Shown in pieces: positions 33,238 through 41,232 of a stretch of DNA of 64,000 bases. The stretch's first letter is position 1. Each line of letters opens with the position of its first letter. The notes beneath the pieces were generated by a model. It did not search any database and was not told the DNA's origin. It worked only from the letters and a program-made list of their open reading frames with translations. The translations under genes and the position numbers were made by a program. Source of the DNA: Streptomyces sp. S.PB5 (GTDB lineage: Bacteria; Actinomycetota; Actinomycetes; Streptomycetales; Streptomycetaceae); assembly GCF_030403745.1 (NCBI RefSeq), contig NZ_JAQMWP010000015.1:62001-126000 (forward strand), given 5' to 3'.

Positions 33238-34926
33238 ATGCCTCACACCGTCACTCACGCCGCCAGTGGTGTTCCGACGGAGGAGGCGGGGCACATCCTG
33301 GCCCGCCTCTTCCTGGAACGTGTCAAGGGGATCACGGAGGAGTACCGAAGTTGCCAGAGCGCCGCCGAACAGCGGCTGGACGCGCTCCGATCCGGCCGCT
33401 CCGGGACCACGCTCCGTGTCGAGGGGGCCTTCCGGCTGGCGCAGCCCGCGTTCCTGCCTCCCGACGAGGAGGGCTACGCGAGGTTGCGGCACCTCGACGC
33501 CAACCTGCGGACGATCGAGTCGGCCTTCCCCCAGATCGGCACCGACGCCGAGCTGTGCCGGCTGACCTGCCTGATGCTGGAGGGGGCTTGGCGCAGCCGG
33601 GCGCTCGCCCCGCCCCCCGAGGTGGAGCAGTCAGCCGCCTGTGACTGCGCTCTGTGCCGCCGAATACCCACGCCCCCCGCCCGCACCCTGGGTGACTACG
33701 GCTGGCGGCAGAGCGCCGGCCGTCCCCTCACCGTCAAGACCTGGCCGTACCGCCGGGAACTCGACAGCGTGCTGACCGGCGGCTGGTCCTGGACCCGGCA
33801 GATGAACGACCTCGAACGGGACCTGGGCCACCGTCACCGCTTCGAGGACGACATCCTCGTCTTCCACGAGTACAAACGCGTGATCGACACCATCGACACC
33901 GCGCGCCTCACCCGGCATGCCGAAGGCCGTCTGGCCGAGAACTTCAGCACCAACAGCGCGCGGGCTCTCGTCAGCGGCCTGTTCGCGGCCCACAAGCGAG
34001 CCGTCGACGAGTACTGGCTCCAGCAGCACGCCTCGGGCCGCGTCACGCTCCCCCAGAGCAACCCGCTCGACCAGAGCACCTACTCGATCCTGCAGATGCT
34101 GGACTGTCTGTTCTGGCACGTCGCACCCGACGGCGAACTCTGGCAGGAGGAGAACCTCGCCTCCCTGCTGCTGTGCCGGGTCATCGACGACATGACCGAC
34201 GTCCGGGCCGACGCCCTCACCGGTGAGATCAGCAACTTCTGGCTCGCCGACATGCCCACCCACACCAAGGCCCTCTACGCCGCCTGCGCGATAGCCCTCG
34301 TCAAGTACGGCTGCATGCCCGAGGCGCACGACTCGATGTGGAACACCTGGCTGATGACGACCACCATCGTGTGGATGGGGCTCACCGGCCGCCACGCCCT
34401 GTGGTTCGACGGCATCACCCAGGGTCTCCCGCCGACCGACGACTGCCCGCTGTGCGACCTGCAGCCCAACCCCTGCACCGGCATCCTCACAAGCGGCACC
34501 ACGCTCACCCTCGCACCGCGGGCCGCCGTACCGGCACTGAGCCCCCGGGCCGCCGAGCTGTCCGCGCTGTGCCGGGCCCGGTTCCCCGAGACCTGGCCCC
34601 TGTTCGACGCCGAGCTCCATGCCTTCGAGGCACTGCACGGCCCCTGGTACGGCAACGTCGACAGCGCGTGGGAGATCCTGCGCCGCACCTACGTCGCCGC
34701 CGTGGAGGCGTCCCGCGCCGCACCGTCGAAGGACCGCGCTCGTGAGGTCCAGCAGGACGCCGGTGTGGTGGGCTCCGAGAAGTTCCACACCCTGCACGAC
34801 CCGCGGACCGGGCGCGAGGACACCGCACTGCTCGCCTACATGTTCGCCGGCGCGCACCCGCACTTCCTCTGGAACGCCACGGGATACCGTCCGACGGGCG
34901 TCGAAGGCGACTGGCTCGACGGCTGA
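33238..34926 (+). CDS. DDxxD-motif protein convergent with a conservon P450; possible terpene/prenyl synthase-like
   Basis: The 562-residue soluble protein starts at the ATG behind AAAGGA. I do not recognise the family. Residues 317-321 read DDMTD, an exact DDxxD, inside LLLCRVIDDMTDVRADALTG. That context of a helix ending in an aspartate cluster is what class I terpene and prenyl synthases use to bind Mg-diphosphate. No canonical NSE triad is found downstream; NVDSAWE near residue 488 is the nearest. Two cysteine clusters stand out, C135/C137/C140 (ACDCALCRR) and C403/C406/C413 (CPLCDLQPNPC), which could bind a metal. DDILVFHEY near 204 is a second acidic site. It lies head-on against the conservon operon. 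A terpenoid role is inference only. Confidence 0.6.
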   Translation: MPHTVTHAASGVPTEEAGHILARLFLERVKGITEEYRSCQSAAEQRLDALRSGRSGTTLRVEGAFRLAQPAFLPPDEEGYARLRHLDANLRTIESAFPQIGTDAELCRLTCLMLEGAWRSRALAPPPEVEQSAACDCALCRRIPTPPARTLGDYGWRQSAGRPLTVKTWPYRRELDSVLTGGWSWTRQMNDLERDLGHRHRFEDDILVFHEYKRVIDTIDTARLTRHAEGRLAENFSTNSARALVSGLFAAHKRAVDEYWLQQHASGRVTLPQSNPLDQSTYSILQMLDCLFWHVAPDGELWQEENLASLLLCRVIDDMTDVRADALTGEISNFWLADMPTHTKALYAACAIALVKYGCMPEAHDSMWNTWLMTTTIVWMGLTGRHALWFDGITQGLPPTDDCPLCDLQPNPCTGILTSGTTLTLAPRAAVPALSPRAAELSALCRARFPETWPLFDAELHAFEALHGPWYGNVDSAWEILRRTYVAAVEASRAAPSKDRAREVQQDAGVVGSEKFHTLHDPRTGREDTALLAYMFAGAHPHFLWNATGYRPTGVEGDWLDG

Positions 34927-34952
34927 CGGCCCGGCCCCGACCGCACACCCCA

Positions 34953-34998
34953 AGTGGACCGCTGTCCGGCCGGGATCCCGGCCGGACAGCGGTCCACT
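34953..34998. terminator. 46-bp perfect palindrome between convergent genes
   Basis: Two 23-base arms (left begins AGTGGACCGCTGTCC, centre GGGATCCC) meet with no spacer and no mismatch. It lies 27 bp after the DDxxD gene stop and 8 bp before the P450 stop. As RNA it would form a very stable hairpin from either side, so a bidirectional terminator is the simplest reading. Confidence 0.9.
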
Positions 34999-35005
34999 GG
35001 GGTCG

Positions 35006-36253
35006 CTAGACGGCGAACTCGACCGGCAGGCTGTCCAGCCGGGACTCCCAGGTGGAGGCGGTCGAGGAGAGTTCCTCCGGCGGCAGGGCCAGACGCAGGC
35101 CCGGCAGCCGGTGCAGCAGTACGTCCACGCCGATCTCGATGATGGACTGGCCGATGCTCTGCCCCGGGCACTCGTGCGGTCCGGAACTGAACGCCAGGTG
35201 CGACTGGTTGCCCTGTACGGCGACGCCCGCGTCCGGCCGTACCTCCGGGTCGAGGTTGCCTGCGGCCAGCCCCAGGACGAGCATCTCGCCCTCCTGGATG
35301 TGATGGCCCCCCAGCTCCAGGTCGGAGGCCGCGAACCGGCCCGGCAGCACGGCCAGCGGCGGGGTGTCCCACATGACCTCCTCCACCACCGAGGAGACGG
35401 TCAGCTGACCGCTGACCAGACCGGACAGCCGGCCCGTGTCGGTCAGGACCGACTGCAGGACGCGGGCCAGCAGGTTGCTCGTGGTGGTGTGCGCGGCGAT
35501 CAGCACCAGCCGCAGATGGCTGACGACCTCGTCGTGGTCGAGGCCGGCCGGGTGCTCCAGCAGGGCCGTGGTGAAGTCGGAGCCCGGCTCGGACCGCTTG
35601 CGCTCGGCGAGTTCCGAAAGGATCTGCATGATCTGGCCGTTGGCCTCCAGCGCGCCCTCGCCTCCCTTGAAGACCTGGGCGCACGCCTCGACCAGGTGTT
35701 GGCCGTCGGCCGAGGGGAGGCCCAGGATCCGGGTGAGCACGAGCATCGGCAGGTGCTCGGCGTACTCGGCCACCAGGTCGGCACGCCCGGTGTCGGCGAA
35801 CGCGTCGATCTGCTTGTTCGCGAAGAACGTGGCATGCCGCCGCACACCACGGCTGGACGCCGCGAGCAGCCCGTCGGTGACCGCGCCCCGCAGCCGGCGG
35901 TGCGGTTCGCCGTCCTGGGAGACGCAGTCGGGCCGCCAGCCGACCATCGGAATCAGCGGGTGCGTCTCCGGGATCTGTCCCTCCCGCCAGTCCCGCCAGA
36001 TCCGCGCGTCCCGGCTGAACTGGCGCGGATTGTCCAGCACCCGCCGGTTGTCGCGGTAGCCGAGCACCAGCCAGGCGGGGACGTCGCCCTCGAGCAGCAC
36101 CGGCGCCACGGACCCGTGCTCCTTGCGCAGCCGCTCGTAGATGCCGTACGGGTCCGTCGACGCCTCGGGACCGAACAGCCGCGTGAGGTCGGCCCCGTGG
36201 GCGACCGGGCAGCCGCGCGGGGTGTCGGGATCGTTTAAGGGCTGGTCGTTCAT
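35006..36253 (-). CDS. Conservon P450 (CYP157-like, ExxR missing), TTA codon at position 6
   Basis: The 415-residue protein is the last gene of the conservon, with its ATG overlapping the GTPase stop by four bases. The heme loop FSSGPHECPGQSIG keeps Cys362. The K-helix reads E292-V-M-W295 where nearly all P450s have ExxR, so the invariant arginine is tryptophan. This is the hallmark of the CYP157 family described in Streptomyces conservons. The I-helix is AAHTTTSN, without the usual acidic residue. Leucine 6 is encoded by TTA (36236-36238), so translation should need the bldA tRNA and be linked to development. Its chemistry, if any, is unknown. Confidence 0.93.
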   Translation of the reverse strand: MNDQPLNDPDTPRGCPVAHGADLTRLFGPEASTDPYGIYERLRKEHGSVAPVLLEGDVPAWLVLGYRDNRRVLDNPRQFSRDARIWRDWREGQIPETHPLIPMVGWRPDCVSQDGEPHRRLRGAVTDGLLAASSRGVRRHATFFANKQIDAFADTGRADLVAEYAEHLPMLVLTRILGLPSADGQHLVEACAQVFKGGEGALEANGQIMQILSELAERKRSEPGSDFTTALLEHPAGLDHDEVVSHLRLVLIAAHTTTSNLLARVLQSVLTDTGRLSGLVSGQLTVSSVVEEVMWDTPPLAVLPGRFAASDLELGGHHIQEGEMLVLGLAAGNLDPEVRPDAGVAVQGNQSHLAFSSGPHECPGQSIGQSIIEIGVDVLLHRLPGLRLALPPEELSSTASTWESRLDSLPVEFAV

Positions 36254-36855
36254 CGGGACTCCAGTGCGACGGCAGAGCGGTCCTTCAGGTGACGTATCAG
36301 CGCGACGAGCACATCGCGGCTGGAGGCCCGGTCGCGGGCGTCGCAGGCCACGACCGGGATGTGCTCGGGGATGTCGAGGGCGTCGCGGATCTCCTCGACC
36401 GGATAGTCCTTGGAGTCGGGGAAGACGTTCAGCGCCACGACGAACGGGACGTCCTGCCGCTCCATCTCCTCGATGGCCCGGAAGCTGGAGGCGAGGCGCC
36501 GGGTGTCGACCAGCACGATCGCGCCGAGCGCGCCCTTGAACAGCCCGTTCCACAGGAACCAGAACCGCTCCTGGCCCGGGGTGCCGAACAGGTACAGCAT
36601 CAGGCTGTCGTTGAGGCTGATCTTGCCGAAGTCCAGGCTGACGGTGGTCTCGGTCTTCTCGGCGACCCCGATCAGATGGTCGACGTCGACGCTGGCCTGG
36701 GTGAGGGTCTCCTCGGTGGTCAGCGGCTTGATGTCGCTCACGGAGCGGACCAGGGTGGTCTTCCCGGTGCCGAAGCCGCCGGCGATCATCACCTTCACCG
36801 AACGGGGGCCGGACCCGCCGGGCCGGCCCGGCTGGTCAAAGCCTTTCAAGTCCAC
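36250..36855 (-). CDS. Conservon small GTPase-like protein (CvnD)
   Basis: The 201-residue protein is started at a GTG six bases behind GAGGAGG; it overlaps the CvnC stop by 20 bp. Walker A is GGFGTGKTTLV, switch regions include TTVSLDFGKI and LFGTPGQERFWFLW, and the usual NKxD is replaced by LNVF. These are the marks of the CvnD/MglA-related family. It should bind and hydrolyse GTP and work with the roadblock protein CvnB. In conservons the four proteins form a membrane-associated complex likened to eukaryotic G-protein signalling. Confidence 0.95.
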   Translation of the reverse strand: MDLKGFDQPGRPGGSGPRSVKVMIAGGFGTGKTTLVRSVSDIKPLTTEETLTQASVDVDHLIGVAEKTETTVSLDFGKISLNDSLMLYLFGTPGQERFWFLWNGLFKGALGAIVLVDTRRLASSFRAIEEMERQDVPFVVALNVFPDSKDYPVEEIRDALDIPEHIPVVACDARDRASSRDVLVALIRHLKDRSAVALESR

Positions 36856-37207
36856 TGAGTACCTCCTCAAGGAGCGCGAGGTCGGGCCCGCGACCGGCGC
36901 CGTGCGCCGGGATGGGGTCACGGGCTTCGACGCGACCTGCCTCGAGCAGATCCGTGAGCAGCACCGCGAGAATGTTGAAGGGCAGTCCGAGATGGGCACC
37001 TAGCTCGGCCACCGACAGCGGATCACGGCAGCGCCGGAGGATGTCCTCGTGCTCGTGCTGCATGCCCGGAACGGGGGCGGCCAGGGAGACGATGAGAGTC
37101 GCCACGTCAAGACTCGACGCCGAACCGCCCGGTCCGCTGCGCCCCCCGGTGAGGACGTAGTAACGCTCGAGACCGGACGGGTCCGTGGGCCGGCGGGGAG
37201 CACTCAT
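36836..37207 (-). CDS. Conservon DUF742 protein (CvnC)
   Basis: The 123-residue protein of the DUF742 family reads ERYYVLTGGRSGPGG, then a winged-helix-like stretch (PLSVAELGAHLGLPFNILAVLLTDLLEAG). Its ATG overlaps the CvnB stop (ATGA) and its own end overlaps the GTPase start, so the operon is translationally coupled throughout. The biochemical role of CvnC is not established; in the complex it contacts CvnB and CvnD. Confidence 0.95.
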   Translation of the reverse strand: MSAPRRPTDPSGLERYYVLTGGRSGPGGSASSLDVATLIVSLAAPVPGMQHEHEDILRRCRDPLSVAELGAHLGLPFNILAVLLTDLLEAGRVEARDPIPAHGAGRGPDLALLEEVLSGLERL

Positions 37208-37614
37208 CCAGAGTGCTCCTCCAGGCGCGGAGTGGTGCCGAGGAGCTCGCCCATCCTGCGGGCCAGGTCTCGCATCTGGTGTCCGAGGAGCCCCTGGTCG
37301 AGGCCCTCGCGGGCGAGCACACCGAGGTAGGTCTCCACGCCCGCGCGGACGACGAAGAGGTGACCGCCGTCGACTTCGATCATCGCCAGGCGCAGCTGCC
37401 CCGCGTACTTGGGGAACTGCTCCGCGACGGGCTGGGCCAGCGCCTGCAGCCCGGCCACCACCGCCGCGAAGCGGTCCACGTCGTCGGGGTCCTCGGCGCC
37501 GAAGGAGGTGATGGCCTTGCCGTCACTCGAGGCCACGAGGGCGAAACGGATCTCCGGGATGGACTCCACCAGATCGCGGAGCGCCCAGCTCACGTCGGTT
37601 CCCTGTTGCGTCAT
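37204..37614 (-). CDS. Conservon roadblock/LC7 protein (CvnB)
   Basis: The 136-residue roadblock/LC7 domain protein reads LRDLVESIPEIRFALVASSDG, then FAAVVAGLQALAQPVAEQF, then a central strand GGHLFVVRAGVETYLGVLA. It is related to MglB, the GTPase-activating partner of MglA, and so should regulate CvnD. It starts 5 bp behind the CvnA stop. Confidence 0.95.
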   Translation of the reverse strand: MTQQGTDVSWALRDLVESIPEIRFALVASSDGKAITSFGAEDPDDVDRFAAVVAGLQALAQPVAEQFPKYAGQLRLAMIEVDGGHLFVVRAGVETYLGVLAREGLDQGLLGHQMRDLARRMGELLGTTPRLEEHSG

Positions 37615-37619
37615 GTGGA

Positions 37620-39320
37620 CTAGTCGCTCTCTTCAGTGCGGTGCTCGGTGGACTCGCGGCCGTCGGACGTGCCGGTCGCCTCGTCGGACTCGCGTCCGGC
37701 GGTGGCGAAGGCTGCCAGGCCGGCGAAGGACGCGTCCGGCGGGACGGCGGCGACGGTGGTCTCCGTGGTCCGCTCGGCCGGCTGCTGCCGGTGCTCCTCA
37801 CCGCGTTTGCTGCGGCGCCGGGGCAGTCCGCCGGGGGTCGTGTCCACAGTTTCGATCGTCACCTCCGGGGTCTCCGGAGTCTCCGGGATCTCCGGAGCCG
37901 GTTCCCTGACGGGGGCGGTCGTGGCCGCCTGCACCACCGGTGCCGCGGTGGGCAGCGGGCTGAAGTACTTGTGCGGGACCACCACGACCACCGAGGTGCC
38001 GAGCCAGGGCGAGTCCGCGAAGGTGACGCGGATGCCGTAGCGTCGGGCGAGGATGCCGACAACCCTGAGGCCGATGGTGGCGTCCTCGGTGACGCCGCCG
38101 AGTCCCGGTCCGCCTGCGGTGCCGGAGAGGGCGTGCTCGGCCTCGCGCTTCTTCTCCTCGCTCAGGCCCTTGCCGGAGTCCTGGATCTCGATGCCGACCC
38201 CGTTGGGCACCTCCTTGCCGGAGACGACCACCGGTTCGGTGGGCGGCGAGTAGCGGGCGGCGTTGTCCAGCAGATGCGCGAAGATCAGCGTCAGGTGGTC
38301 CACCAGACCGCCGTCGACGCCGAGTTCGGGCAGATGGCGTACGTCGACCCGGTGGAAGTCCTTGATCCGGCCGATGCCGCCGCGGACCACGCTGAGCAGT
38401 CGCTGCGGCTCCTGCCACTGGCGGCCGGGACGGTCCGAGCCGCCCAGCACGCCGATGCTGGCGGCGAGACAGTCGGCGGGGCCGATCTCCTGGTCGAGCT
38501 CCATCAGACCGCGCGCGACGGCGGGCAGCCGTCCGTGCTCGCCCTGCATCTCGTGCAGCCGGCCACGGAGCTTGCTGGTCAGCACGTGGATACGGTTGCC
38601 GATGCTGATCACGGCCTGCTCGGCCGAGGTGGACCGGTCGAATTCCTGCTCGACGGCGATCAGCGAGGTCCGCAGGACCTTGCGCAGCTCGGCCTGGAGC
38701 TCCGAGCTCACCTTGGCGCACTGGTTGGCGGCCGGCAGCAGGTCGTCGATGGCGTCACCGGCGCGCAGTTGCTCCAGCGCCTCGGGCAGCTGCTCGTCGG
38801 CGAGCCGGGCGACCGCGGACAGCTGGTGGGCCAGCTGCTCCTCCCAGATCGCGGTCCGGTCGGCGAGCTGGGCCTCGTAGGAGGCGGCCTGGTCGGCCAG
38901 CCGCTCCTCGTACGCCCGGGACTGCTCGGCGAGCTGCGTCTCGTAGCCGGAGGTCTGCTCGGCCAGTTGCGCCTCATAGGCGGCGGACTGTTCGGCGAGC
39001 CGGGAGTCCTGGGCGGCGTGCTCGGCGGCGAACTTCCGTTCCAGACCGGCCACATGCTGCTGCCACTGCTGGGAGTGCTCGGCCTGCGAGGCGCGGAAGC
39101 CGCTCTCGGCCTGGTGCAGCTGCTTGCGGGTGCGGACCAGGAGCCGGACGCAGACCGAACTCGCCGCGGTCGCGGCAGCTCCGGCCACGGCCGCGGTTAT
39201 CCGCTCCGAGCTCATGAACGTGGCGGCAACCGTCCCGCCTCCTAAGGCCAGCGGCATCAACCACCAGCTGTACCAGGCGACAGGGGCCCGCGCCGCCGGG
39301 GGCGGAGTGGCGAGTTCCAT
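37620..39320 (-). CDS. Conservon sensor kinase-like protein (CvnA) with hendecad coiled coil
   Basis: The 566-residue protein is started at the second of two close ATGs (MELATPP), which has GAAGG six bases ahead. Two membrane segments lie at about 15-55. A long coiled coil follows at about 60-190, containing six tandem 11-residue repeats (type YEAQLAEQTSG) encoded at 38814-39011. The HATPase domain has an N box HLLDNAARYSPP near 343 and a G box DSGKGLSEEKKREAE. The C-terminal 130 residues are Pro/Thr/Glu-rich and disordered. CvnA proteins resemble histidine kinases but have no clear response regulator partner and act through CvnB-D. Confidence 0.94.
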   Translation of the reverse strand: MELATPPPAARAPVAWYSWWLMPLALGGGTVAATFMSSERITAAVAGAAATAASSVCVRLLVRTRKQLHQAESGFRASQAEHSQQWQQHVAGLERKFAAEHAAQDSRLAEQSAAYEAQLAEQTSGYETQLAEQSRAYEERLADQAASYEAQLADRTAIWEEQLAHQLSAVARLADEQLPEALEQLRAGDAIDDLLPAANQCAKVSSELQAELRKVLRTSLIAVEQEFDRSTSAEQAVISIGNRIHVLTSKLRGRLHEMQGEHGRLPAVARGLMELDQEIGPADCLAASIGVLGGSDRPGRQWQEPQRLLSVVRGGIGRIKDFHRVDVRHLPELGVDGGLVDHLTLIFAHLLDNAARYSPPTEPVVVSGKEVPNGVGIEIQDSGKGLSEEKKREAEHALSGTAGGPGLGGVTEDATIGLRVVGILARRYGIRVTFADSPWLGTSVVVVVPHKYFSPLPTAAPVVQAATTAPVREPAPEIPETPETPEVTIETVDTTPGGLPRRRSKRGEEHRQQPAERTTETTVAAVPPDASFAGLAAFATAGRESDEATGTSDGRESTEHRTEESD

Positions 39321-39651
39321 CTGCATCCTTCGAAGCAACACGATCGAACAGGGGGGGTGTGCAAGGGGGAAGCGCACTGAACAGAACGCACCGCGAAGGG
39401 ACCGATTGCGATCGAGTCAACTCGCAGCGCCGGAGGGGAGCTTATCGGGTTTGAACCCGAAAGGATCAACCGCCTGGTCCGGCGGAGGTGAGGGTTCCGT
39501 CACTCTCAGCCAGTAAACGAACATCGACAAATCCCCATACTGACCAGCACAGTTGTGAAAACGGACGTTATCAGCGGGTGACAAAAGGCCCGCCCACACC
39601 TGTTCGCCGTTGATAAGCCCTGACGTATTACTGACGGGTATCGTCGCCGCC
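39321..39651. promoter_or_regulatory. 331-bp divergent promoter of the conservon and PucR gene
   Basis: No gene is seen. A palindrome TCGGGTT-TG-AACCCGA lies at 39445-39460, about 130 bases before cvnA. The right half is AT-richer, with GTTATC and GTATTA elements. The palindrome is a candidate operator. Confidence 0.5.
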
Positions 39652-41175
39652 GTGTCGAAGAGAGCCGCGATAGTGACCGACGACGGGGGCGGCCCCTTCC
39701 AGGCCCTGCCCCCGGGTCTGCACCACGACCTCAGGCCGTTCTTCAGCGACATCACCGAGGAGGTCGTACGGGCGATCAGGACCGAGATCCCCGAGTACGC
39801 CCGCCCCGCCGACGGCACCTACATGCAGGCCGTGCACCGGGGTGTGGACCACGCGCTGCGGGGACTTCTGGAGCGGATGGCCGATCCGGACACCGACTGG
39901 GAGCCGGTCCAGGCGACCTACCAGCGCATCGGGCGCGGGGAGGCGGAGGAGGGACGCAGCCTCGACTCCTTCCAGTCCGCGCTCAGACTCGGCGCCCGGA
40001 TGACCTGGCGCCGGGTGAACGCCCTGGTGGACGCCGGGCTGCTGCCGCGCAACGTGCTGGGCGCGTTCGGCGAGGCCCTGTTCCTGCACCTGGACGAGAT
40101 GGCCGCCGCGACGACCGCCGGCTACACGGAGGCCCGTCTGCACGCCGCCGGCGAACTCCAGCAACGAAGAACCCGGCTGCTCGACCTCCTCACCGCCGAC
40201 CCGCCGGCGTCGGCCGAGGCCATCACCGAGCTCGCGCACAGCGCGCGGTGGCCGGTACCGCGGGCGATGGCGGTGGTGACGGTCGACCTGGGCGCCCCGG
40301 CCGCGCCACCGACGGCCGGTGGTCCCGCGGCGCCCTCATGGGGCGGCGAGCCCGGCATGCCGCCGACGGGGACCGGACAGGCCCCGGTCCAGCCGGGGAG
40401 CGGGCCCGCCACGACGTCACCGGCCGACGGTCCCCCGCTGGGGCGCACGCGTGTCACGGCCCCGCCGGGGACGGGGGCGGCGCCGCCCCCGTCCGGCCCC
40501 GGAGCGGTGGCGCCCCCGCCGGAGCGCGGCCCCGTCCCACCCTCGCCGGGAGCCTGGCCCACCGCGCGTCCGCCCACGTCTCCTCCCGGCCGTGTCCCCA
40601 TCGTGCCGCCCGAGTTCCTCGCCCGGTTCGATGTGCGGCCGGCGGTGATCGTGGTCCCGGATCCCGAGGGGTCGGGGCGGGCTCGGGATGTGGCCGGGGC
40701 GCTGCAGGGCCTGCGGGCGGCGATGGGGCCGACCGTCCCCCTGCAGGAGGGCGCGCGGTCCCTGCGGTGGGCGTGCGAGGCGCTGGAGCTGATCCGCCGG
40801 GGCGTCCTGCCGGACACCGAACTGGTCCACTGCCAGGACCACTTGGCCACACTTCTGCTACTGCGGGACGACGACCTGGTCGACGCCCTGGTGGAACGGC
40901 GGCTGCGCCCCCTGGAGCAGGTGCGGCCCCCGCAGCGGGAGCGGCTCGCGGAGACACTGCTGAGCTGGCTGAGCTGTGGGCACAACGCGAGCGAGGTCGC
41001 GGTGCGGCTCGCGGTGCACGCGCAGACGGTGCGCTACCGCATGCGCCAGCTGGACGAACTGTTCGGCGGCCAACTCCACGACCCGGCGGCCCAGTTCGAG
41101 ATGCAGCTGGCGCTTCGGGCACGGCAACTGCGCAAGGACTCGACCATGCCCGCGGACCGACGGGCACCCCTCTGA
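39652..41175 (+). CDS. PucR-type helix-turn-helix regulator with Pro-rich insert
   Basis: The 507-residue protein starts at a GTG reading VSKRAAIV; a TTG 14 codons earlier is also open. An N-terminal helical domain (about 25-190) with TYMQAVHRGVDHALRGLLERM matches regulators found near Streptomyces signalling loci. A Pro/Gly-rich stretch of about 110 residues (205-315) interrupts the GGDEF-like middle. The C-terminus is a PucR helix-turn-helix: LAETLLSWLSCGHNASEVAV, then HAQTVRYRMRQLDELFG. It diverges from the conservon and may control it. Confidence 0.87.
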   Translation: MSKRAAIVTDDGGGPFQALPPGLHHDLRPFFSDITEEVVRAIRTEIPEYARPADGTYMQAVHRGVDHALRGLLERMADPDTDWEPVQATYQRIGRGEAEEGRSLDSFQSALRLGARMTWRRVNALVDAGLLPRNVLGAFGEALFLHLDEMAAATTAGYTEARLHAAGELQQRRTRLLDLLTADPPASAEAITELAHSARWPVPRAMAVVTVDLGAPAAPPTAGGPAAPSWGGEPGMPPTGTGQAPVQPGSGPATTSPADGPPLGRTRVTAPPGTGAAPPPSGPGAVAPPPERGPVPPSPGAWPTARPPTSPPGRVPIVPPEFLARFDVRPAVIVVPDPEGSGRARDVAGALQGLRAAMGPTVPLQEGARSLRWACEALELIRRGVLPDTELVHCQDHLATLLLLRDDDLVDALVERRLRPLEQVRPPQRERLAETLLSWLSCGHNASEVAVRLAVHAQTVRYRMRQLDELFGGQLHDPAAQFEMQLALRARQLRKDSTMPADRRAPL

Positions 41176-41178
41176 CTT

Positions 41179-41215
41179 CCTGGACAGCTGTCCAGGTATA
41201 GTGGACACCCGTCCA
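41179..41215. promoter_or_regulatory. TetR operators overlapping a promoter
   Basis: CCTGGACAGCTGTCCAGG (41179-41196) is an 18-bp perfect palindrome. A second copy of the half-sites, TGGAC-ACCC-GTCCA, lies at 41202-41215. A -10-like TATAGT sits between them at 41197-41202. Binding here would block the DUF1304-TetR operon. Confidence 0.85.
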
Positions 41216-41232
41216 AGAAACTGAGGGAGATC

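Noticed and set aside
40315..40600. Frameshift in the PucR-type regulator
   Set aside because: The Pro/Gly-rich stretch looked like out-of-frame translation, but the frame is the same on both sides and the ends match the family, so it is a low-complexity insert.
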